Assembly: GCA_017308255.1 (NCBI GenBank)
Contig: JAFKFN010000004.1
Coordinates: forward strand, 1-64,000
Length of the DNA stretch: 64,000 bases
From: Altererythrobacter sp.
GTDB lineage: Bacteria; Pseudomonadota; Alphaproteobacteria; Sphingomonadales; Sphingomonadaceae
Reading direction: 5' to 3'
Below are positions 26,544 through 34,090 of the stretch, in pieces (the first letter of the stretch is position 1; every line of letters begins with the position of its first letter). Made by a program: the position numbers and the translations under genes. The notes beneath the pieces were generated by a model. It did no database searches, was not told the DNA's origin, and saw only the letters and a program-made list of their open reading frames with translations.

Positions 26544-27572
26544 CTAGACATATTCGTCTTCGTCCCCGCCACCGCCGCCGCCGAACACGATCGTGCCTTC
26601 CGCCGCCAGGCGCTTGGCCACGGCGATGATCTGCTGCTGCGCGGCTTCCACGTCGCTGCGCTTGATCCGTCCGCGCGCCTCGATCTCGTCGCGCACGCCG
26701 TCGGCGGCGCGGCTCGACATCGCGGCCAGGAATGGCTCGCGCTCTTCCTCCGGCACGCCTTTCAGCGAATCGATCAGCACTTCGCTCTCGATCTCGCGCA
26801 GCAGCTCGCCCATCATCCGGGCATCGAGGACATAGAGATGCTCGAACTTGAACATCTCGCCTTCGATCGCCCTGGCCAGCTGCTTGTCGATCTTGCCGAT
26901 GCCGGGGATCACGCGCTTCTCGATCGAACGGCTGGCGCGGTTGATGATCTCCGCCGCGTCGCGCACGCCGCCCATCGTCAGCGTCGCCTTGCCGTGGGCG
27001 CTGGCGATGCGGGCGGATAGCATTTCTTCCAGCAGGGTGATCGCATCCGGCGATACCGGGCCTAGCCGGGCGATGCGGTGGACGACCGGCGTGTGGCGAT
27101 CCTCCGGCAGCGCCGCCAGCACCGCCGCGGCGGCTTCCGGGTCCAGCTGCACCAGCAGCACGGCGATGGCCTGGGGGTGTTCGTCCCTGACCAGTTCGGC
27201 CAGCACGTCGGGCTCCAGCCAGCGCGCCAGTTCCAGCGCGGGGGACCGGGCGGCGGGCCGTTCCGGCGAAACGCGGCGCATCAGATTGTCGGCCTTCAGC
27301 TCGCCCAGCGCGCCGGTCATGATCCGGCGCACGCTTTCGGTGCGGTCCTGCGCGGGGATGCCCGCCTCGCTGGCGCATTCGGCGAAGCTGGCGATGGAAT
27401 CGGCGATCGCGCCGGCGCCGATCTCGCCCAGGGCGCACATGCGCGATCCCAGGGCCTGCAATTCCTCGGGCGAAAGGGCCGACAGCAGCCGCGCCGCCTC
27501 GTCCTCGCCCAGCAGCATGATCATCACGGCGGCGCGGTCGGCGCCCCCTGCGGTGGTGGCGGGTGCGTTCAC
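26544..27572 (-). CDS. fliG: Flagellar motor switch protein FliG
   Basis: 342 residues. The N-terminal part has MIMLLGEDEAARLLSALSPE, the middle EHPQAIAVLLVQLDPEAAAA (EHPQ motif) and the C-terminal torque domain DARMMGELLREIESEVLIDS and LKGVPEEEREPFLAAMSSRA. FliG bridges the MS ring and the C-ring and meets the stator. The tail GGGGGGDEDEYV is acidic and glycine-rich. It overlaps the fliF stop by 4 bases. Confidence 0.95.
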   Translation of the reverse strand: MNAPATTAGGADRAAVMIMLLGEDEAARLLSALSPEELQALGSRMCALGEIGAGAIADSIASFAECASEAGIPAQDRTESVRRIMTGALGELKADNLMRRVSPERPAARSPALELARWLEPDVLAELVRDEHPQAIAVLLVQLDPEAAAAVLAALPEDRHTPVVHRIARLGPVSPDAITLLEEMLSARIASAHGKATLTMGGVRDAAEIINRASRSIEKRVIPGIGKIDKQLARAIEGEMFKFEHLYVLDARMMGELLREIESEVLIDSLKGVPEEEREPFLAAMSSRAADGVRDEIEARGRIKRSDVEAAQQQIIAVAKRLAAEGTIVFGGGGGGDEDEYV

Positions 27573-29206
27573 TGGGCGGGTCCTTCGATCTCGCGCGGCG
27601 TGCTCAGCATCCGGCGCAGCGCGCGCAAGGCATCGTCGGGCTGCTCGCGCACGATGCGCTGGGCCAGCTCGATCTGGGCGGAAAGCTGCTCGCGGTCCAC
27701 CGGATGCCCGGCCGATGCCGCAGCCGGCACCAGCGTCAGGCTCGATCCGGTCGCTGCCTGGCCTTCCGCCGCCTCGCCGGCATCCGGCTTGCGCCCGGTC
27801 AGCGATTTGACCACCGGCCGCACCGCCAGCAACAGCACCAGCAGCACGGAAATCAGCGCCACGCCATAACGCAGGAACATGGCGAACCAGCCGGTCTGCC
27901 AGAACGGTTCCGCCTCGATCTCCGTCGCCTGGAACGGGCGCACCACCACCGCCACGGTATCGCCGCGGTTGGGATCGGCGCCCACCGCTGCGCTCACCAG
28001 CTGCTCGAACTTGGTGATGTCGGCCGGCTTGGCCCCTTTCAGCGCATCCTGGTTCAGCGCCACGGCCACCGACAGGCGCTTCACGCTGCCCGGCGCCACG
28101 TTCGATACGGCGACTTCGCGGCCCAGCTCGTAAGTGCGGCTGGCGCTGCTTTCGCCCACGCCCTGCGCGGCCTGCTGCGTCTCGGTCCCCTCGGGCGCGC
28201 CCGGCCGCGCTTCGGCGGCGGGCGGCGGAGTGTTCGACAGCACGCCCGGCACGCCGATGGCGCTGCCCGCGCCGCCGCTTTGCGAACGCTGCGTCGTCTC
28301 GCGGCGCACGGCGCCGTCCTTGTCATAGCTCTCGCGGGCGGACGTCACCTCGTTCATGTCCAGCTCGACCTGGATCTCGCTGGTGAAGTTCTCGCTGCCG
28401 ATCATCGGGCCGAGCAGCTGCTCCACTTGGCTGCGCAGCTTGCCTTCCATCCGCGCCTGCAACTCCAGCCGGTCGGAATCCGCGTTGCGCGGCTGCGACA
28501 GCAGGCGGCCGTGCTGGTCGGCGATCCGCACCGCGTCGATCGACAGGCCCGGCACCGCGCCGGCGACCAGGTTGGCGATCGCGGTCACTTGCGAATCCGT
28601 CAGCTGCCGCCCGCGCGCTAGGCGCACCATGACAGAGGCCGTGGCCGGCACTTCCTCACGCACGAACACCGAACGTTCGCCCTTGGCCAGATGCACGCGG
28701 ACCGCTTCCACGCCGTCGATCTGCATGATCGTCATCTGCAATTCGCGTTCCTGCGCCGCGCGCAGCCGGTCGCCTTCCAGCGTGCGGCTGGCGCCCATCG
28801 GCAGCGAATCGATCAGCGCGGCGCCGCTTTCCGGCGCCGCCAGGGCGCCGTCGGAAGCCACGACCATCCGCGCGCGGTAGAGATCGTCCTCGCCCACCGT
28901 CAGCGCGCCGGTATTGTTGTCGATGGCGTAGCGGATCGAGGCCTTGTCCAGCGCGGCGGCGACATCGGCCCGCTCGCCGTCGTTCAGCGAGGAATAGAGC
29001 GTGCGCTGCGGCGCGGGGGAAAGCGTCGCCCAGGTCAGGGCCAGCAGCCCGGCGCCGGCGATCCCGGCGAACCAGGGCAGGGCCTTCTTCACCGGCGGCT
29101 GCGCGGCGAAGGCCTTGATCCGGGTCAGCATCGGCCCGCCGGCGGGATTGCGCAGCGGGGCGATCAGGGAAGTGGCGGGCGCCGCCACGGGCACGAGTTC
29201 GCTCAT
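27569..29206 (-). CDS. fliF: Flagellar MS-ring protein FliF
   Basis: 545 residues. Two membrane segments lie near residues 45-62 (ALPWFAGIAGAGLLALTWAT) and 455-475 (YGVALISVLLVLLLAVRPVV). Between them are RTLYSSLNDGERADVAAALD, QRELQ-type ring motifs and VRVHLAKGERSVFVREEVPA, typical of FliF. The C-terminal tail (ALRALRRMLSTP) is the FliG-binding region. It forms the membrane ring that nucleates the basal body. Confidence 0.95.
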   Translation of the reverse strand: MSELVPVAAPATSLIAPLRNPAGGPMLTRIKAFAAQPPVKKALPWFAGIAGAGLLALTWATLSPAPQRTLYSSLNDGERADVAAALDKASIRYAIDNNTGALTVGEDDLYRARMVVASDGALAAPESGAALIDSLPMGASRTLEGDRLRAAQERELQMTIMQIDGVEAVRVHLAKGERSVFVREEVPATASVMVRLARGRQLTDSQVTAIANLVAGAVPGLSIDAVRIADQHGRLLSQPRNADSDRLELQARMEGKLRSQVEQLLGPMIGSENFTSEIQVELDMNEVTSARESYDKDGAVRRETTQRSQSGGAGSAIGVPGVLSNTPPPAAEARPGAPEGTETQQAAQGVGESSASRTYELGREVAVSNVAPGSVKRLSVAVALNQDALKGAKPADITKFEQLVSAAVGADPNRGDTVAVVVRPFQATEIEAEPFWQTGWFAMFLRYGVALISVLLVLLLAVRPVVKSLTGRKPDAGEAAEGQAATGSSLTLVPAAASAGHPVDREQLSAQIELAQRIVREQPDDALRALRRMLSTPREIEGPAQ

Positions 29207-29210
29207 CTAA

Positions 29211-29591
29211 TCAGACCCCCATCCGCATGATTTCCTGGTAGGCGGAAAGCAGCTTGTTCCTCACCTGCAGGGTCGCTTCGAAGGCCACCCCCGCTTCCTG
29301 CCGCGCCAGCATGACCTTGGCGATGTCAGTCACTTCGCCCTTTTCATAGCCTTCGCTCAGGGCCGATGCGTTGGCCTGCGTGGCGTTGACCCCGTCCAGC
29401 GCGGATTTCAGCGTGTCGGCGAAACCGCCGCCCGCCGCCGGCGCTGGGGCCGCGCTCTCCGCGCCGTTCGCCTGGTGCAGCTCCTGCAACAGGCTGGAAC
29501 GGTCGATGATCTGCTGGCGCAGAGAGATGATCTGCTGCACCGATCCGCCGGCGCCGATCCCGCCCGCGCCGATGCCGTTCACGCCGCTCAT
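29211..29591 (-). CDS. fliE: Flagellar hook-basal body protein FliE
   Basis: 126 residues. The C-terminal two thirds match FliE: FADTLKSALDGVNATQANAS, then DIAKVMLARQEAGVAFEATL and QVRNKLLSAYQEIMRMGV. FliE joins the MS ring to the rod. Its ATG overlaps the stop of the sigma-54 activator gene by 4 bases, and fliF begins 4 bases after it. Confidence 0.93.
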   Translation of the reverse strand: MSGVNGIGAGGIGAGGSVQQIISLRQQIIDRSSLLQELHQANGAESAAPAPAAGGGFADTLKSALDGVNATQANASALSEGYEKGEVTDIAKVMLARQEAGVAFEATLQVRNKLLSAYQEIMRMGV

Positions 29592-30880
29592 CGGCCGCCT
29601 CCCATCGCCAGCCCGGCTTCACGGAACGAGGCCAGGCGATAACGCAGCGTACGTTCGCTGATGCCCAGCTGGCGCGCGGCTTCGGCGCGCCGGCCGCCGC
29701 AGGCGTCCAGCGTGTCCATAATCGCGCGCGCTTCGGAAAGCTGCACCACCTTGGCCAGCTTGGCGCCCGGCTCGGCCTTGGAAGGCAGGGGCAGGGCGGC
29801 CGCTTCCGGCTCGCGAGTGACCAGCCGCGCCGGCCGATCGAACACGATATGCTCGGCGCCGATCGCGGCCTTGCCCGCCGCCAGCACCAGCGCGCGGCGC
29901 ATCACGTTCTCCAGCTCGCGGATATTGCCCGGCCAGCCGTGATGCTTCAGCATCGCGATCGCCGCGTCGCTGATCCACGGCACGGTGCTGCCTTGCGGCA
30001 CGTGGCGCAGCAGCATGGTGAAGGCCAGCGGCACGATGTCCGCCGGGCGCTCGCGCAGGGCGGAAAGCGCCATGGGAAACACGTTGAGCCGGTAATAGAG
30101 ATCGGCGCGGAACCGGCCTTCCTCCACTTCCAGCGGCAGGTCGCGGTTGGCGCAGGCGATGATCCGCACGTCCACTTTCACCGGGGCGGTGGCGCCCACC
30201 GGCACCACTTCGCCTTCCTGCAAGGCGCGCAGCAGCTTGGCCTGCAAGGCCAGCGGCATCTCGGCGATCTCGTCCAGCAGCAGCGTGCCGCCGTCGGCCG
30301 CGCGGAAGAAGCCTTCGCCGGTCGTCGATGCGCCGGTGAAGGCGCCCTTCTGGTGGCCGAACAGCAGCGCTTCCAGCATGGTCTCGGGGATCGCCGCGCA
30401 GTTGACCGCCACGAACGGCTTGTCGCCCCGCGTGCTGCGGCTGTGGATGAAGCGCGAGAGGACTTCCTTGCCGGTCCCCGTGGGGCCGTTGATCAGCACC
30501 GGGATGTCGGTCGCCGCCAGCCGGTCGGCCAGCGCCAGCACCGAAAGCGATTCCGGGTCCGCCGCCACCGGGCCGCCGCCGTTGCCCACCAGCGCCAGCA
30601 GCGCGCCGAACGCGGCTTCGGAAATCGGATCGTCATAAGTGATCATGGCGCCGCTGCCGGCGCGGGCGATCGCGGGCGTCTCGCCGCGCGTCAGGCCGAT
30701 CGCATGGGGAAGCGCGCGCAGGCTGGGCTCGGCTCCGTCGCCCAAGGTCACCGGACGTGGCGGAAACAACGAGGATGCTATCCCGGCGAACTTGCCCGCC
30801 AAAGCCGCATGCTTGTTCTCGAACCTCTCGGTCCGCGCGATCGACCCCACTGCCGCCCCCCTGCGATTAACCATATTCAT
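29588..30880 (-). CDS. flbD: Sigma-54-dependent flagellar activator (FlbD/FleQ-like)
   Basis: About 430 residues. The AAA+ domain is intact: Walker A GPTGTGKE (about 132-139), the sigma-54 contact loop GAFTGA (about 179-184), GGTLLLDEIAEMPLALQAKL and LYYRLNVFPM. A Fis-type helix-turn-helix ends the protein (RRAEAARQLGISERTLRYRL). There is no N-terminal receiver, only a short divergent region. The start is uncertain: ATGs at 30880 and 30874, or a GTG at 30850 that has AGGGGGG 6 bases upstream. It heads the flagellar operon and probably activates it and other class II genes with sigma-54 RNA polymerase. Confidence 0.85.
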   Translation of the reverse strand: MNMVNRRGAAVGSIARTERFENKHAALAGKFAGIASSLFPPRPVTLGDGAEPSLRALPHAIGLTRGETPAIARAGSGAMITYDDPISEAAFGALLALVGNGGGPVAADPESLSVLALADRLAATDIPVLINGPTGTGKEVLSRFIHSRSTRGDKPFVAVNCAAIPETMLEALLFGHQKGAFTGASTTGEGFFRAADGGTLLLDEIAEMPLALQAKLLRALQEGEVVPVGATAPVKVDVRIIACANRDLPLEVEEGRFRADLYYRLNVFPMALSALRERPADIVPLAFTMLLRHVPQGSTVPWISDAAIAMLKHHGWPGNIRELENVMRRALVLAAGKAAIGAEHIVFDRPARLVTREPEAAALPLPSKAEPGAKLAKVVQLSEARAIMDTLDACGGRRAEAARQLGISERTLRYRLASFREAGLAMGGGR

Positions 30881-31117
30881 CCCACGGGCGAAATGGAGCC
30901 AGGATGGCAAAAGTCCCCTTAAGAACCGCAATTCCGATTATGCTTAAGTGTTTTTACAGCGCCCCCTGGGGAACGGGCCGCGCTGCCGCCGGGAAAGACG
31001 CGGCAATGATGGGGGTCCCCTAAAAAACTCCCGCCCCCCGCCGGTCTGGGTCACAGCTGCCATTCGGGACCGGGATCACGGGGCAGCGTTCGGAGACACC
31101 TCTGTGGGAGTTTGCAA

Positions 31118-32182
31118 ATGTCTGTGATCAACACCAATATCGGCGCGCTGAAGGCCGCCAACGCTTCGACGCAAGCGAACAAGATGCTCGGCACCGCGAT
31201 GGAGCGTCTCTCCACCGGCAAGCGCATCAACAGCGCGAAGGACGACGCCGCCGGCCTCGCCATTTCTTCTTCGATGACTTCGCAGATCCGCGGCATGAGC
31301 CAGGGCATCCGCAATGCCAACGACGGCATCGCGCTCGCCCAGACGGCCGAAGGGTCGCTCAACGAAGTCACCAACATGCTCCAGCGCATCCGTGAACTGG
31401 CCGTTCAGAGCGCCAGCGGCACTTATTCCAACGATGACCGCACGAACCTGCAGGCCGAAGTCACCGAGCTGACCTCGCAGATCAACGACATCCTGACGAA
31501 GAGCAAGTTCAACGGCGAAACGCTGTTTACCATCGGTGACAGCACCGCCACGGCCAAGAGCTTCACGATCCAGACCGGCTCCAACGCCGGTGACTCGGTC
31601 GTCGTCAAGGTCGATGCGCTCGATTTCGCCAGCGTGGTCGGCGGCGCGACCGCGGCCGTGCCCGCTCAGACGATGAGCGCGGCCGGCACCTACACGGTTG
31701 CCGCGGGCGACAACTTCGTCGGACAGACCCGTGTCGCCACGGCGGATGACGTGGCCAACGGCACCATTGGCGGCAGCACGCCGACCGATGGTGACAGCTA
31801 CACGCTCGCCGTGGGTGACGTGATCTATCTCGACGCGGGCACAGAAACGGTGGCGGCGGTTCCGGCCGGCACCTCGGGTGGTCTGTCGGTCGCTTCGTCC
31901 ACCGATGCCACCACCGCGCTCGGCACCATCGACACGGCCCTGAAGGCGGTGTCCACGGTCCGCGCCACGCTGGGTGCGTCGCAGAGCCGCCTGGAATCCG
32001 CGGTCAATGACCTGACCAGCAACGTCGCCAACTTGTCGGACGCGCGTTCGCGGATCGAAGACGCCGATTATTCGGCCGAAACCACCGCGCTCGCCAAGTC
32101 GCAGATCCTGAGCCAGGCCTCCACCGCGATGCTGGCCCAGGCCAACCAGAGCCAGCAGAACATCCTGTCGCTGCTGCGCTGA
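31118..32182 (+). CDS. fliC: Flagellin
   Basis: 354 residues. The conserved N-terminal D0/D1 region is SVINTNIGALKAANAST, MERLSTGKRINSAKDDAAGL and ELAVQSASGTYSNDDR; the C-terminal one is ARSRIEDADYSAETTALAKS then QANQSQQNILSLLR. The middle about 150 residues are Ala/Thr/Gly-rich and variable, forming the exposed filament surface. GTGGGAG lies 7 bases upstream. It is transcribed away from the flagellar operon and closed by a strong terminator. Confidence 0.97.
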   Translation: MSVINTNIGALKAANASTQANKMLGTAMERLSTGKRINSAKDDAAGLAISSSMTSQIRGMSQGIRNANDGIALAQTAEGSLNEVTNMLQRIRELAVQSASGTYSNDDRTNLQAEVTELTSQINDILTKSKFNGETLFTIGDSTATAKSFTIQTGSNAGDSVVVKVDALDFASVVGGATAAVPAQTMSAAGTYTVAAGDNFVGQTRVATADDVANGTIGGSTPTDGDSYTLAVGDVIYLDAGTETVAAVPAGTSGGLSVASSTDATTALGTIDTALKAVSTVRATLGASQSRLESAVNDLTSNVANLSDARSRIEDADYSAETTALAKSQILSQASTAMLAQANQSQQNILSLLR

Positions 32183-32211
32183 TAACTCTCTCTCCCAAGG
32201 CTTCGGCCTTT

Positions 32212-32248
32212 GGCCCGGCGCTGACCCCCAGCGCCGGGCCTTTTCTTT
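32212..32248 (+). terminator. Rho-independent terminator of the flagellin gene
   Basis: A 12-base-pair stem, GGCCCGGCGCTG and CAGCGCCGGGCC around ACCCC, is followed directly by TTTTCTTT. A smaller hairpin (CCAAGGCTTCGGCCTTTGG) lies just before it. Confidence 0.92.
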
Positions 32249-32315
32249 GCGCGCGCAGGCGCGGTCGCAGAGACACAGAAGGCGCGGAGAGAGAGCCACC
32301 CGACCCAGCCCGACC

Positions 32316-32356
32316 CTTCGTCATTCCCGCGAAAGCGGGAACCCAGTCGGCTCTAT
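32316..32356. repeat. REP-like repeat A, second copy
   Basis: CTTCGTCATTCCCGCG with GCGGGAACCCAGTCGGCTC matches the repeat at 14909-14954 apart from a few bases. It carries a small hairpin, CCCGC-GAAA-GCGGG. The flanking 32257-32640 sequence has no gene; it is mixed repeat-like DNA. Confidence 0.75.
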
Positions 32357-32458
32357 AACACACCACCGCCCCGTGTCCCCTCTTCGCGCGGACGGAGAGG
32401 GTCTGACGCAAAGAGGGCGCCAAGAACCAGCACCTGGAGCGTCAGCCTTACCTTGAAT

Positions 32459-32535
32459 CGTCATTGCGAGCGTAGCGAAGCAATCCAGAGCGGTGCAGCG
32501 CGGCCCTGGATTGCTTCGCTACGCTCGCAATGACG
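32459..32535. repeat. REP-like repeat B, perfect 30-base inverted repeat
   Basis: The arms 32459-32488 and 32506-32535 are exact reverse complements (CGTCATTGCGAGCGTAGCGA and onward to CCAG), around a 17-base loop. A partial arm occurs at 8693. It is in the non-coding stretch between flagellin and the prophage end. Confidence 0.85.
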
Positions 32536-32748
32536 AACTTTCCAACCGATCACCCTCTTGGCCCCAAGCGCTGGCTCTTCGCGCCCGCGCCCGAAAATGT
32601 CCCTCTTCCCTCTCTGCGCCTCCGCGCCTCTGCGAGCGCCCAAAATCCCCGCTCCGCCCCCGGGAAACCATTTTCCTACCCGCCGCCTTGTGCCTACTGG
32701 TCCCGATTCGCCTTTTGTCCCACCCTCAAGGGTGTAGCGCGGCGAGAC

Positions 32749-32779
32749 GTTCTGGAGTCTTTTGCAAGAGGTTCTGGAG
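32749..32779. repeat. Direct repeat near the phage end, candidate transposase site
   Basis: GTTCTGGAG occurs at 32749-32757 and 32771-32779, start-to-start 22 bases, followed by T-rich or CACTT sequence. Mu-family ends hold repeated transposase sites of about this spacing. A CACCCTcaAGGGTG hairpin lies at 32721-32734. Confidence 0.4.
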
Positions 32780-32783
32780 CACT

Positions 32784-33596
32784 TCAGGGTCGCCGCGCGG
32801 TGCTGATAATCAACTCGCGCGCCGGCGTCACCCTTCCGCTCAGCCGATAGCTGAGTTCGACCGGCTCGATCGTGAAGCCCGCGAACAGGTCGCGGATTGC
32901 GGGCGTGTCGTTGATGGTCATGATGAAGCGCCCCTCAATGCCGTCTAAGAGGGCGCTGAGAAGCTTGAAATCGGCCGCTGAGAAGACCCCTTTGCCATAA
33001 TCGTCCTCGTTGCCGGCGTAGGGCGGATCGAGGAAGAACAGCGTGCCAGGCGTGTCGTAGCGTTCGATCAATGTGGCGTAGGGCAACCGTTCGATATCGA
33101 CCGGGGCGAGCCGATCATGGACGTCCTCCAGCATCGGCACCAGTTTTGTCAGATCGAAGCGCGCGCCGCTGCTAAGACTCACGCCGAAGTTCCGGCCGGT
33201 GACCTTTCCGCCGAACGCCGCTCGCTGCAGGTATAGAAATCTCGCCGCGCGTTCGAGGTCCGTTAGCGTTTCGGGATCGACAGCCATCAGGCGCTCGAAC
33301 TCGGCTCGGCTGCACACCTGCCATTTCAGCACGTCGAGCAGCTGCTGATAGTGCCGCTGGAGAAGCCGGAAGAGGTTTACGACATCGGTCGAGATGTCGT
33401 TGATCACTTCCTTCTTCGGCCGATATCGCCGGCGGAAGAATACCCCACCCATTCCAACAAACGGCTCCGCATAGACCGCGTGCGGCTCAGCCTCGATCCG
33501 CTCGACAAGCCGCCGCGACAGTGCCCGCTTCCCACCGACATAAGGCGCAATCGGCCGCACCGGCTGGACTGCCTCGAACTTCAATCCTTCCTTCAT
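32784..33596 (-). CDS. DNA adenine methylase (Dam/D12 class)
   Basis: 270 residues from the ATG at 33596 (AGGTGG upstream; a GTG at 33605 is in frame). It has the opening APYVGGKRALSRRLVERI, motif I PFVGMGGVFF (about 45-54) and the catalytic LDPPYAGNEDDYGKG (DPPY about 190-193), the alpha-class N6-adenine methylase pattern. It would methylate adenine in phage DNA and protect it from host restriction. It is the last gene before the phage end, the place held by the DNA-modification gene mom in Mu. Confidence 0.88.
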   Translation of the reverse strand: MKEGLKFEAVQPVRPIAPYVGGKRALSRRLVERIEAEPHAVYAEPFVGMGGVFFRRRYRPKKEVINDISTDVVNLFRLLQRHYQQLLDVLKWQVCSRAEFERLMAVDPETLTDLERAARFLYLQRAAFGGKVTGRNFGVSLSSGARFDLTKLVPMLEDVHDRLAPVDIERLPYATLIERYDTPGTLFFLDPPYAGNEDDYGKGVFSAADFKLLSALLDGIEGRFIMTINDTPAIRDLFAGFTIEPVELSYRLSGRVTPARELIISTARRP

Positions 33597-33643
33597 CTTC
33601 GCCACCTAACTGCGCTCCCGCCGTGACGGCCGGGGGAGCCGAA

Positions 33644-33661
33644 GGGCTGGCGCGCCAGCCC
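33644..33661. repeat. Perfect 18-base palindrome upstream of the methylase
   Basis: GGGCTGGCGCGCCAGCCC is a perfect palindrome in the 131 bases between the adaptor gene and the methylase. It could be a terminator for the tail operon or an operator for the methylase. A weak 74-codon frame crosses it but is not convincing. Confidence 0.5.
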
Positions 33662-33727
33662 AAGGTGCGAGTGACAGCTCGCGGTTCGAGGCGTGGCAGC
33701 GCCTCGGCCACCCCCGTTAAGGAGCGG

Positions 33728-34069
33728 TCACATCTGCCGCACGATCACCGCGCACCGCCGCTGCAGCGTTCGCGGCGGCGTGGCGGTGGTGGTGATCGTG
33801 ATTTCGAGAACACAGCGCAGGCCGGCACCCGCCCACCGTGCATGGGATGCCTCTTCGGCCGCGATCGTCGGCCAGAACCGCACGGCCGTTCCGCCAATCG
33901 CCGTTGGCGAATAGGTGCCTTCCCGGATGCCGAAGCCGATCTCCGCAGCGGCTGGGCTGGGTGTGACGGCGAAGGCGCCGATCGTCTCGCCAGCAGCCAG
34001 CAGCCTTGTGAAATCGACCTCGTAGTCATTGACGTCGGAAGGGTCGAACGGCTCGCGGAACACGTCCAT
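33728..34069 (-). CDS. Probable phage fibre-tail adaptor
   Basis: 113 residues from the ATG at 34069 with GGAGAG 6 bases upstream. The layout FREPFDPSDVNDYEVDFTRL and LAAGETIGAFAVTPS, ending in a beta-rich RTLQRRCAVIVRQM, resembles small phage adaptor proteins that pair D-x-x-x-Y-x-x-DW/F-x-x-L-x-GE-I with an Ig-like sheet. It follows the secreted DUF1996 gene in the fibre region. The call rests on this resemblance and on position. Confidence 0.5.
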   Translation of the reverse strand: MDVFREPFDPSDVNDYEVDFTRLLAAGETIGAFAVTPSPAAAEIGFGIREGTYSPTAIGGTAVRFWPTIAAEEASHARWAGAGLRCVLEITITTTATPPRTLQRRCAVIVRQM

Positions 34070-34090
34070 CAATCACTCTCCATTAACCGG

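Noticed and set aside
30955-31110. A sigma-54 promoter for flagellin
   Set aside because: GG-N10-GC spacings occur near 30970 but the sequence is so GC-rich that they are expected by chance, and TGGCAC/TTGC context is missing.
33487-33711. A 74-codon minus-strand frame upstream of and overlapping the methylase, in the place of Mu com
   Set aside because: It lacks the cysteines of Com, overlaps the methylase start in another frame and covers the palindrome. No support from a ribosome site.
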